From: Hypsibius dujardini | Lineage: Eukaryota; Tardigrada; Eutardigrada; Parachela; Hypsibiidae | Reading direction: 5' to 3' | DNA: 64,000 nucleotides | Assembly: GCA_001579985.1 (NCBI GenBank) | Contig: LRSR01010243.1 | Span: 1 to 64,000, forward strand | Shown: in pieces, positions 38,595 to 49,776 of the stretch | How positions within the stretch are numbered: position 1 is the first letter of the stretch | Layout: each line of letters opens with the position of its first letter | The notes under the pieces: generated by a model | What the model was told of the DNA's origin: nothing | The model's database searches: none | What the model saw: the letters and a program-made list of their open reading frames with translations, nothing else | Position numbers and translations under genes: made by a program

Positions 38595-40946
38595 ATGGTG
38601 AAGGTGGTGAGTTGGCCTTTGTTGGTTGCAATTTGCCATGTGGCTGGTTCTCCTTCCTCTTGGCCTACATCTGCAGATATTGGGGCGTATGATTTTGAGA
38701 TTGTTACTCCAACTTACTGCGGGATAGATTCCCTCTTCTCAGTGAATTATATCGGAGCAACCTATGCTACAGGGATGAAAGAGCTCCGTGAGGCTAATCC
38801 AAGACTCAATGTCACCCATCGCAACATCATGAACAGCAATGCAACTACTGACTGCCTCATTCAAAGGAGCAACGTCCAGGATGTTCTTGCCCGTTGGTAC
38901 TATCAAGAAAAGCGGACAAACTCTATCCCTGTTTGGATCACTCCAGGTGATAATACAAGTCATCTATTTTGCTTTTTCTTCCTGATCTTCAAAATAGGGT
39001 GTGTTAATTAAAGGCTGTATGGAGCTGGATTATGTCAATCAATTAGCACATGCTTGGAATATTCTTCTCATCACAACGTGCGTATTATAAAGTCTTTATA
39101 AATTCCTTCAATACCATAGCCGTCCTTGTTTCTTTCTATAGAGTCAACATCGATGCGACGATTCGGAACAAGGCCTTGGCACCAACGTGGATCGCGACGA
39201 CACGGTATTCTTCCAACTGCGGAGAATTTTACAAGGGCTTCCTGCAACGCAACAACTGGACCACCGTCGCCACAGTTTTGGATCTGGATTTGAATGGACC
39301 GCCCATTTTCACCAACCTCGCTGTTACGACGGCAAGGCATTTAAAAGAGTACGGTTATAAGTTGACCTCTTTCATCCGGACAGCCCAAGACCCGGCTGCA
39401 ATCACTCTCCAAATTGACGCCATTCTTCTTGCCGTACGCGGAACATGTCGAGGTATAAGAAAGAAGAAGAACCTGACAATTACTACTAGTGCTGTAGGTG
39501 GGATGAAATAATTGTATCTTTCAGTCGTACTCTACTATGGAACGGCATCTGCACTGCGACATTTCCTCGTAAGTCCATTTATGATATTACACAAACTAAG
39601 ACAAAAATAATTGTCTTCTTCCTTTCAGATAAGAGCAACAAAGAACGATATGATTAACGAAAATTACGTGAGCATGAGTATTACTTGAAGAAATACATTT
39701 GACCTCCAGCCGGGCGCTTACAGGTTTACATTGCATCGAGACCTATGCCGCACAGTTTATTCGGCTCCTTCACATGGCAGGAAGGCCGCGATGATGATGA
39801 GGTGAGGTCGTTCATCACAGTCACGGTTAAGTTAATCCTTATTAGAATTAAGTAGACGGAGAATGTTGCAGATTGTTCGGGCTGCGTATAGGTCAGTCAT
39901 TCTAGTGCAGGTCATCTACGCAGACGAAGCACAGCAGGTTCAACGCGACAAGCTGGCCTTCATTTGGAAAGGACTCTCCAACACCAGCACCCTCAGGATA
40001 CCCAGAGAACTGGTGCTTACACAAAACCCCTTTTTATTATGCACATACTTAGTCTCTGCTGAATTGCAGCCGCTAATCTACCTGGAAAACAACCACGGTG
40101 CATTCCAGATGCTGGGAAAGGTACAGTGCAGTACGTAAAGTCATGCTAATTATCATTTTAATTTCAATAAGTACCTCTTTATAAATACAGATGCTAGCAA
40201 ACTTGACCCAATCTGGAGATTTTGACTTTTCCACGCTCAAAAGTGGTCGTCATTTTGCCGCCCAATTTTACTTCAAGACCTTCCACCTCGATCACACAAC
40301 CATATCACTCAACGGGGCGGGAGTACGGGCAACCACTCAGGCGATCAAGCAATTGAACAACGATACTGGTGAAATTGAAGCAAGTCTATAGATATCCTTT
40401 TTCACACCGAAGGAACATTGGGTGAACATTTACTTATTCTGCAGATTTTTCTGATTGCGCGAGAGAAGAAGGACTATTCGTACGAGTGGCAAACAATTAA
40501 GTCGCCTTCCTGGTATGGCAACTCCAACTTTCCCCCCAACGAACCCTTCTGTGGGTTTGCGGGACTTGCCGCAGTATGTCTTGAAAAGGGTAACGAGAAA
40601 AGAAGCAAACGATAAATATATGTAATTTACCAGTCACTTAAGGCCGTTTTGCGTTTTGCTAGCAGAGAGCCATTGGAAGGGAATGTTGACCGTCATCATT
40701 ATCGTAATCTTTCTAGTCTCTTGCGCACTCTTCATCGCAACCATTCTTGCTCGGTTGGAATAGTTTATCCACAATCGCATGCAATAATTATAAGAAAAAA
40801 GTTAATTTATTCCATTTCTTTTCAGAGTTTACATCGCCAGGCATACACTCAACTGGTGGCTCCTCAACGAACCCATCCTTCAAAGTGTTAGAAGGAGATT
40901 ATCCTCCATCATTTCGAAGAAGGGATCCAACTCGAGTTTACATTAA
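38595..40946 (+). CDS. Single-pass receptor with natriuretic-receptor-like ectodomain, no kinase/cyclase
   Basis: The N-terminus is a signal peptide (MVKVVSWPLLVAICHVAG). Exons then read as a type-I ligand-binding fold (ANF_receptor type): DFEIVTPTYCGIDSLFSVNY, GCMELDYVNQLAHAWNILLI, LAPTWIATTRYSSNCGEFYK, NNWTTVATVLDLDLNGPPIF, LYYGTASALRHFLIRATKND, VYIASRPMPHSLFGSFTWQE, VIYADEAQQVQRDKLAFIWK and FKTFHLDHTTISLNGAGVRA. A single membrane helix follows (MLTVIIIVIFLVSCALFIAT) and then a tail of about 40 basic residues ending KKGSNSSLH and a stop at 40946. No kinase-homology or guanylate-cyclase domain follows before the next gene. The layout equals that of the vertebrate clearance receptor NPR3, but orthology is not shown. 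Ligand unknown. Some inner splice sites are approximate. Confidence 0.75.
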
Positions 40947-41648
40947 CAGAGCATCTCAAGAAGGGATTACAAATGGCCATTACTTTAGTAATCTTAAATT
41001 GAATATGAAACTGGTCACTAAAACTATGACATGGTCAAGAGTTAAATACTTAACTTGATCGCGCGACCGAATCTACCAAACAGCATCATCGCCAAAAGGG
41101 TAAGTAGTGGGCGACATTTATAAAGACCAACAGTTTAAAAAGACAATAATTAATCGTTATAATTAATATTCACTTCTGTAGCGTAGACTGGCGCTCATTC
41201 CTCGTAGGCTCCTATAGTGTAGTGAAAGACGGTGAGAGAAGTATTTTTTGACGTAACCTAGGCCTGAGGTAAAATGAGTGAGAAATAATATCAGTTGAAT
41301 AATGCCTACCAATAGCACAAGCCAGCTCAAAGTGCACTGTACATTAGAGTACATATATTGAAAGTCTTCTTGTATAGTAACTTTCTACCGGCACCGAGCA
41401 GCGTGAGTGAAACGTGAAAAGAAGAAATAATTGTCAAAAGTATGCCTGGAGGTCATCTGCTAGTGGCTATGGCAAAAATACGTCTCAAAAAAAATCTTAT
41501 GAATGTTAGTGAGTTTTCGCTGGTGGCCTTAACATGAGGTGCACAATGTCTTTTCACAAGACAATCCTCAATCCTACTCGTTAGAACAGTTCTTATACCT
41601 TTATTACGATTATCGAGGTAAATTAATTAATTAGAGAGTAGAAATAAA
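40947..41648. other. Intergenic, no feature recognised
   Basis: 702 bp between the receptor stop and the serpin start. I looked here specifically for a kinase or cyclase continuation of the receptor and found none. A single AT-rich, intron-like composition runs throughout. Confidence 0.55.
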
Positions 41649-43652
41649 ATGGAACGCTTACGGGGACCGATGCATCGATTTGCGATGCGACTGTTTCAGT
41701 CATGTCGGCTGGAGTACCCAACCGGGAACATTCTTTTCTCCCCTTTCACCGCATCAACCGGTCTGCTGCTTATTTACATGGGAGCAGATGGAGCTACCAA
41801 ACGCGAACTGGAACGGGCATTGGAATTGGACGAGATTATCGGGAATTTGGACGGAGCCAACGCAGACTCCGATGTTGAAATGGCTTTTAGGTTAAAATGA
41901 ATATTACATTTGACATTGATATGATTGTTGATTGAAATTGAAAGAGGTTTTTTCCTGACATCTGTTGACTGGTTTGATTACAGACAAGCTCTGGCCATTC
42001 TGGGTAAAGTACCGCGTGACGTAGACGCAGACAAGGGCGTTGACAATGGCGCCTTCCGTGTTTTCCGAGTGAACAAAATCTTCCTGGAAGAAGGAATTTC
42101 AGTCAAGGATGATTTCATCCAACGACTGGGCAAGATGAGGGCCGAAGTAGTTTTTGTAGGCTTTCAACGCAATCCGGAAGGGGCGCGGAAAGAGATCAAC
42201 GAGTACATTGAGGAGACGATGAATGGCAAAGTCCATGACTGCTTTGCCGCTTCCAGCATTGATCGGCATACCTCGATGGTCCTGGCCAACGGCATCTGCT
42301 TCCGGGCAAGGTAGAAACTGTCTTAATGTACAATAATTGAGACAAGACGAGACATACACTTGTTCATCTTACAAGTTTAGGTGGGACGTTGTCTTTGATG
42401 CGGGTCGTACGACCATTCTACCTTTCCGTGAGGATGACGGGAAAAAGGTTGACTTCCACATGATGCGTGGCGTCTTTAACCTGGCCTATGTCTATGATGA
42501 ACATATTGGCTTAACTTACCTTGAAATCCCGTACATCAACAATTCAGCCAGTCTGCTCATTTTCCTTCCTGATGGCAAGAGATCCCTCAAAGATGTTAGC
42601 AAGGTATTACAGCCTCAATGGCAGGCAGTACAGCAAAATAATAATCTACTGTCTGTAGACGTTGAACCAAGCTGTGACGAACAAGCTGAATCTGGTGAAG
42701 CGTCTAAGAGAGGTCCACCTGACGCTGCCCAAATTCAAACTGCAATCTAACTTGGACCTCAAGGCAATCATTCGTCTTGTAGGAGTCAAGTCGGCTTTCT
42801 CCGATCAGGTAAATTCCAATCAGCGAAAAGCCAAGTCACTTGATTTTCTCTTCAAAAATTCAAAATAGATGCTCTAAGTGACGGTCCATATCCTGTTTGA
42901 ATCCTCCGTCCATTTGTCGTTAGCTCTTCCAATTCACTCTCTGCCACCTAACCGGAATAATAATTCATATTTCAACCACAAAATATTTAGACTTTTAGTT
43001 TGTATTCTTACAATGGAGCACCTGTTAGTACCTCAAGAGGTTATTGGTAACTAAACTTTATTGAGACTATTTACAAATACCCATTTAGTAGAATTTGGCG
43101 GGAAAAGAAGTCATCCGGTGATCAGTGAGGGGGAGTAAATTAGTCAACCTATAATTAGACAACTTTTTTCCAATTTGGTTTGCCATATTTGACCGAACAG
43201 ATATTTCGGCCGGAAGAAGATGATTAATTTGGGTGTTGTTCTCCGAGCAGGCAGACATGTCCAGAATGAGTCCCGGAGGAGATGTGAGTTTGACTGCCGC
43301 CAGGCATACTGGATACTTCAGTAAGCAATATTATTTTTGTATCATGAATAATTGAATTTAATTTGCAGTATTTGATATAGGTATAGATGAAACTGGAACA
43401 GACGCGTCGGGATCGCTTGAGCCTAGCGTATCAAAATCGGAGCGGCTGTTGAGCCAGCGACGTAGCATAACTTCCCTGGTGGACCACGAGGCCGCGGGAA
43501 GTCTTGCTTTGAGGGCCTTGCCCAAAATTAGCAGTCGCGAGCCATCCAGTCAAGCTGTCTCGGTGGTCGTCAACCGATCCTTTCTCTTTAGCGTCCGCCA
43601 CAATAAAAGCGGACTCATGGTCTGTCTTGGCCGTTTGGAGAAAGTTGAATGA
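41649..43652 (+). CDS. Intracellular serpin with extended reactive loop
   Basis: Six exons (41649-41890, 41984-42310, 42381-42603, 42659-42808, 43251-43320, 43369-43652) join in phase to 431 residues. The serpin fold is plain: GNILFSPFTASTGLLLIYMG, GADGATKRELERAL, FRVFRVNKIFLEEGI, EINEYIEETMNGKVHDC, MVLANGICFRARWDVVFD, a breach/shutter region, LEIPYINNSASLLIFLPDGK, LTLPKFKLQSNLDLKAIIRL, AFSDQADMSRMS, hinge GIDETGTDASGS and the closing SFLFSVRHNKSGLMVCLGRL. No signal peptide precedes the first helix, so it is probably cytosolic like clade B serpins. The hinge has small residues, as inhibitors need. From hinge Glu to the strand before SFLF there are 63 residues, against 28 in alpha-1-antitrypsin. 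The target protease is unknown. Confidence 0.93.
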
Positions 43653-45481
43653 ATAATCTTCTTTGGCTTGTTCAGCCGAGAATATCGGTTCAGTCAGCCC
43701 GAAAGCTGACCTCCGCAAAAGTGGCACAGCTATTTTGAGTAACGAATTATTGAAAGACCAATCTCAAAGAAAATTAGACTGGATTTGATGACCTGTCTCT
43801 ATTTTTACGTAGCGGTTGGATGGTAGTGCATTAATTGTCCGGTGTCTGCCGCATGTTTCGCACTCTACCAATGTCTCCAGCTATTGGTTCGTGGAGCTGT
43901 TGCAGTGAAAAAGAGAAGCTAACTCAACATTGAGACTCGTTGATCAATCAAGCAAGTGATTGTGGGCTCTGTTATAGGAAAGACCCATATTGGTTCTTCC
44001 CAAATTTTGCCCACAGAACAAGGACCGCACTGCCGGCAGTCATATTTTCTAAAATCATATCTGGAGAGGTTAGCATTGACGAAAAAGTAGTTTGGGCGTC
44101 ATCTCAATTTGACTGGGGTCATTTGCAGTTTTAAAGGGGATGACAAGAACGCGACCATCAACAGCAAAGACGCTTGACCACTGGGCAATACCGTCAGAAC
44201 TTGGCGTAGTCGCTGTGTAAGAGGGAATATCTGCTAGAATAAGACTAGCCGGCCAATAATCAGACTTTCCCTATATGTGTTGAGTAATTATTTGAGCTGC
44301 TGTCGTTTGATTTAATCCGCTTTAAACCAGGCTGTTAAACCTACATTGTATGTATTTTTCGTGGCTTATACAGAAATTATTCTCCACGTACCGTCAAGAT
44401 TATGTCACTGTATTGAGATATTCTTATTCTAAATTTGTTACGCGCTATTTGTGGCAAGAAGGCCTTCTTAATCACTCGGCAGTATGCCTTCAAATTGGAC
44501 TACATTAATTGTAATACCATAAAACTTGGAGGGGAACCTGTGCGTAGTAAAAATGTGGGATTGAGTGTAGCAGACTGACGTGTGGTATTAAAAGGAGGCC
44601 ATCTAAACTGCATGCGTTCGTGCAATAGGATCCTGTCGGGTTCCCCGAGCCCGCTGCAGTGCTCTCTCAACGCAAGAGACAGACAGGATAGGGAAGGAAG
44701 GGAAAGCGAGCCGAGAATAAATCGATCTCATCATCATCTCTCTTCTCACTTCACTTGTGCATTCTTTAGTGTTAGTCGTGCACCGCAGTGTGCGAAAAAA
44801 CGACTTTATCGATGAGCCGTCTCTCGCCTTCTCCTGCCATCTTCATGTGGTATGGTGTGGTTAGTGCAAGGAAAGTTTTTTGGACTTGAGCCGAGCCGAC
44901 AAACACATCAACTCCTCTCCTCTCTTCTCCCTGACAAGCTGTCTGGATGAAGGTTCTCGCTTTCCTCTAGATTCATCTAACTTGAAGGGAAGAGAAAGAA
45001 AGACAGGTGAGCTTGAGCTGTTGCCAACTTATCGCCCTTCTCTATTTCCTCTAGCCCATTTCATCTTTCAACACTTGGGCTTTTACTTTTTCGTGGATTA
45101 TACTGTTGTACCTTCAGATTGGTTGAATGGCCTTTTGGTGTGATTAAAAAGTATTAGAATCCGGATTAAACCTACCTTGGTATTTGGTATTTCCTTAAAA
45201 GATTGTTAATGAGACTATTGTTGGTTGTTGATGCATCGTTCGATGATGGATTAGAGGAGGCGCACACGTGCCGACAAGTCTCCTGGTAAGAGATGCCGTT
45301 TAACACCATACTTTAATACCTACTCTAGTACAAGAGGATGACGTTTCTCACATCTTGACATTCCAGCTGGTTAAAAATAACTCGCTTGCGGAATTTGCAG
45401 ATCTTTCTATTAAGAGCGGAGCAGCCAACCGAGACGTCGCAAGTAATTGAGCCATCAACTTTATATTAAACAGGCCTCAAT
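43653..45481. other. Intergenic, no gene recognised
   Basis: 1.8 kb between the serpin and the claudin-fold gene. Several short plus-strand frames (43940-44134, 44582-44815, 44880-45143) have no motif and no splice support. It should contain the promoter of the downstream gene. Confidence 0.5.
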
Positions 45482-48048
45482 ATGGATTCAGCGGATATTT
45501 CACGGCTTAAAGTGGGATCCTCATCGTCCGGTGATAATTGTGATCAGAATGGACTGTTGTTAAACTCTTCCACCTCCTCAATGATTGTGCGGTGTTCAGC
45601 GACGACGTCAGTACCTGTAAAGTACGCAGGCACGACCACGGGGAACCCTTCCAGCAGTCTCAATTGCAGTCAACAGCGCGTGCCGCTTCACGTCCACCAC
45701 AATCAGATTAACGGATCGCACGGACACTTGTCTTTCGAACGGAAGAGCCTTTTAGGTAGCTACTTGTACATGCAGTATAGTACCACCTGTTCACATTCTT
45801 TCTTTCTTCTTTCCCATTTTCAGCTGCAACTTCCGCAACAGTTATCGGTAAGGCTCTCTTTTTAGCCTTGTCTCTTTGTCCACCTCTTCTACATGGGTGT
45901 CTCGTTATTCTTTAGGACTCATTCTCATGCTGGTGGCGGTAAGTTTTATCATCAAAGTAACGCAATTTATTTCTTTTCGCTTTGCAAATGTTTCCGTAAA
46001 AGATTCGTTGAAAGTTTAGAGTCATTTTGCCAATTCATCTGACTACAATAACATCTCGTCAAATTTAATTACGAAAAACCCCTGGCTGCGCAGGAGCTAG
46101 GAAAGCCAAAACGTTTGGATTATAATTGGAAAGCAGTGTCTTATAATTGGTTTATCGTCTATGCTTAATAAGAAACTATCAAAGAAGCAACGGAAATAAT
46201 GCTGAAACTTGTGCTACCTAAGTAAGTGAGTTATCAGGAAAGAAGTATCGTAGTGTTTAGAACTATTTTTAAAAGTGATTGAAGCGGTTGGCCGCAGCAA
46301 AAACTCCTCTATATGTTATGTTATCTTTCATCCATCCAACAGAGGAATGGAATCGATAGAAAGAATGCAATGAAAGAGCATGCTAAAGAGCGCAATTATC
46401 GACCGACCAATTGATGATCGATGCACGTAAACTGTGCGTGGGAAGGACAAGTGGCTCGATATGTACGGGATATAGAAACCCTATAGAGAGTGAAAGTGAG
46501 ATTGGGAGAGAGGAGGAGAGACCCTGGGTTGCCTGTTAAAGGTCCCCCCTTTAAGGTCCCTATGCCTTTTGATGCCGGCACAATGTACAAACAACTTTAT
46601 AAACTCCCCTTCCCGTTCCCTTCTTTTCCTCACGCACTTGAAAAGCCAGTCTGACTCGACCGGCATTTGCTATGAAAAGACGCAGGCAGAGTTTGAAAAT
46701 GGCTTTTTTGACTTATTGTGTCTGTGTTTGATAGGTGAGTACTGACTACTGGCTCGTCATCACTAACCCCGGCTGTGCGGTACCTCACTCACACAGCGGC
46801 ATCTTCCGAATGTGCGTCAAGTCATGGTACCCGCACCCACCAATTTTGATAGCATGTTAAAATTGTATTTAAATTCAGATGCCTCAATATCGATTCGCGT
46901 AATGGGACGCAGAACATCCGAAAAGAGAGTAAGTATAACTCGATATCCATTTGGACAAACAAATGGACAGACCCTCAGGAGCAATAACGTAAGAGTGGTT
47001 CCCTTTTTATTTACAGCTTCCGCTGAAAGGAGTATATGCAGCACATACCCTTGTGAGTATACATGTATATGAGTGATGCACCTGTTTTGTCGGTCGGGGA
47101 CCTTGTCCTTCCTCCCTTCGTTCCCTTGTATATATATCTCCGGTTGCACTGTTGCAGTACTCTGTCAGCGTCACGTCCTATTCCCTTCGGACCATGAGGC
47201 CAGTAATTTGAAGCATGAATTCGATCGGAACAGTCTGAGTAAGATCCTTGGCTCTACAGCAGATGCATATGCTGGTCTTTCATTTTCAAATGGACAACCA
47301 AAATAGATTTACTTTTTACTTAACTCTACTAATGTCTCTGTATTCTTTGGCGGCAGATTACACTCGCAGCGAAGTCGCATTTTCCACCATGGGCATCATA
47401 TTAATGGTAAGATTAGCCTTGTTGGTTAGTTTGCGTCAATCATGTCAGTCAAACAGCACTCTGGGGACAGCTGCATGTCCAAAAAGAATGCTCAAACATT
47501 TCGAGTTATTAACTTTGGTGCTTGTCTGTTATCTCTTTCAATCGATGTACCGGTTCCTAAAAGATGTTGCTGTTTTTATTTCAGGTGCTGGGTCAGGGAT
47601 TTGCCTTTTTCAGTTTCAAAGAGCGTCGCTACATGTTCAAGCGGATAACAGCGGTGCTTCATTTTCTGTCGGCCAGCTGTGTCCTTACCTGTATTGAAGT
47701 ATTGGTCAGCTCTGTGACCTACGAGCAAGCGCACCTTCCATTTCGGTATTAGGCGTCAATTATGTTAAAAGAACCAATATTTTGGGAGGTTTTATATCAT
47801 TTCTGTGGTCTTTTCTTTTCCACAGACATCCTGCGTTGACAGTTCACCACTTTGGCTTTTCCTTTGTCCTGGCGTGCGTGACATGCGCGGCCTTCTTCGT
47901 TGCTGGCATAATATTCCTTGTATTCTCGCGAAAAAAGAAAGATAAGAATCCAGAGACTGAGATGAAGACGAGAGACGGAGATATGGAACAGCAGTTGGCA
48001 TTGATCAATGGTCAACCGCTTGTTCATCGTCAAAGTCTAACACCGTAA
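45482..48048 (+). CDS. Claudin-superfamily four-helix protein, CACNG-like
   Basis: Ten exons (45482-45755, 45824-45847, 45916-45938, 46735-46811, 46879-46928, 47017-47052, 47158-47238, 47357-47406, 47585-47745, 47826-48048) join in phase to 332 residues. A Ser/Asn-rich cytosolic N-terminus of about 90 residues precedes helix 1 (ATVIGLILMLVAVSTDYWLV). The first loop carries TDYWL and HSGIFRIC, which match the GTDYWL and THSGLWRTC marks of stargazin-type calcium-channel gamma subunits, plus an N-glycan site (RNGT) and further Cys. Helix 2 is FSTMGIILMVLGQGFAFFSF, helix 3 ITAVLHFLSASCVLTCIEVL, and helix 4 HHFGFSFVLACVTCAAFFVA, then RKKKDK and an acidic tail. The first Trp of the claudin GLW motif is Phe here. 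The tail ends SLTP and lacks the TTPV PDZ ligand of stargazin. The partner channel is unknown. Confidence 0.82.
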
Positions 48049-49776
48049 CATTTTGTTGGGAAATCCCCCGTGTTTTTATATAAATTGTATGTATGTCTTG
48101 GAAATATAAACTGACAACAACAACAACGGGTGTCCTGTTAAAACTCATATTAGGCATGCTGATTTTGATGAAGTACAGCCTACTGGAAGTTGCGAGGACA
48201 TAACAGGGCATGATACGAGTATGTGCAGCCTCCAAGCACTTCTTACGCCTACGCGTAATTGTGGTTGTATGTGTAGTGATTGATGAAATAGCACTCATCG
48301 GACACGGCCAGAGACTATCAAACTACAGTTCGAACTGAAGAAAGCTCCAGAAAAGATGGAAAAGTAAGAACTTACATACTGATACATAAGAACTTTCCTG
48401 GCATTCTAGCCGCCCTTTCCATTTTTCTCCTCTTCCTGTAAGGGCCAATCTGACTGGCCGTTGGAAGTCAATAAAGCAGCAGCACTGATACGAACTATCA
48501 CGATTACTACTTTTACTGTTGTTACTACTGTCTTTTGAAACTTGGCAGCAGCAGCCTTATATTGTCGTGCTACACGAGAAACCAAAGTAAATATGTAGTA
48601 GATGCAAATAGGAAGAGAACCAGGCTGACCAGTGGCGGTTCAACCACTAAGAACCAATAGGAATAAGAGAACATCCATGCACGTGAGTAGAAAATAGTTA
48701 ACTAGACTAAAATAGGGCGTATCTTGATCATAGCAGTCGTATTGTGGATGATACTGCGCCGGCGGCGCGGAAGGGTACCTCCACTTCCGGTGGTCAGTGC
48801 GGACTATTTAGGATAGCGATGCCTGAGTCAAGTCAGCTGTGTGTTTGTGTGTTCGGCGGTAGTGCCCGCGACACGCTGCAGATACCTCTCATGGATTGAA
48901 GAAGAGGCTCTTCCACTTTTGGGAGCAAATAGCACTCGACCATTTGGATCGTCTGCCAAAAGGACCTACATTCCATTGTGTCATCTGCCAACCGGTCACC
49001 GGACAGAAGAACTCGCTACATTAACAGTCCTTCAAACTTACGAACTGGCCGTTCCAGACGCCCAGACCAACCGTTCATAACGTCACCCGATGATTGACCC
49101 TTTGAACTGTCCGTCCGTCATATAGACACATCAGCGCTAAGCTGATAAGACGACCTTTCGGATCCCATGCATGATAAAAGAAAGGTCTGTTAGTCTGATG
49201 GAAATTCCGTTGATACATTGAATTGGTCAGCGGATGTGGTGGGAGGCTCAAAAAGTGCACTCCTTTCGGTGAAAGTAATGGAAAGTCAGTCAGTCTGTAG
49301 ATGGAAGGCGAATGTAGTGGATACCCTACCAGTGAAAACGTGGGTCATTGTCAAGGCTATTTGGTATCGGTCAAATGGACATGGTCCGATATGTGAACTT
49401 TCGACTGGATGCGGTTAGGGTTCAAATTCTAATAGCCTATTTGGTCTCACACAATCAATACCTGGAGGATTCCAATCTACAGCTGAAAATGAGGAATGTA
49501 TTCTTTTCTTTCCTCCAGATCCCGCTCACATACAATACTAGGGTATTTTGAATGTCTTATTGACTGACGTAAGGACCTTCTCTTGTAGCATCATGGCTAG
49601 GGTGCGTTTCGTGTTGAGCTGTGAAAGGGGCTGTAGAAGTGTTCATGTAATGTATAATGTCTCCAATAATACTTGTACGAGAAGAAGTTCCCTTGTATCC
49701 TAAAACGATGCTTCCAACAGAGGAAATATATTTTATCTACTACGTAAGAATGTTTTGTTAATTAAAAGGACTCTCT
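48049..49776. other. Intergenic, no gene recognised
   Basis: 1.7 kb between two convergent genes. It holds an (CAA)n stretch near 48110. I see no splice-supported frame or inverted repeat. Confidence 0.5.
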
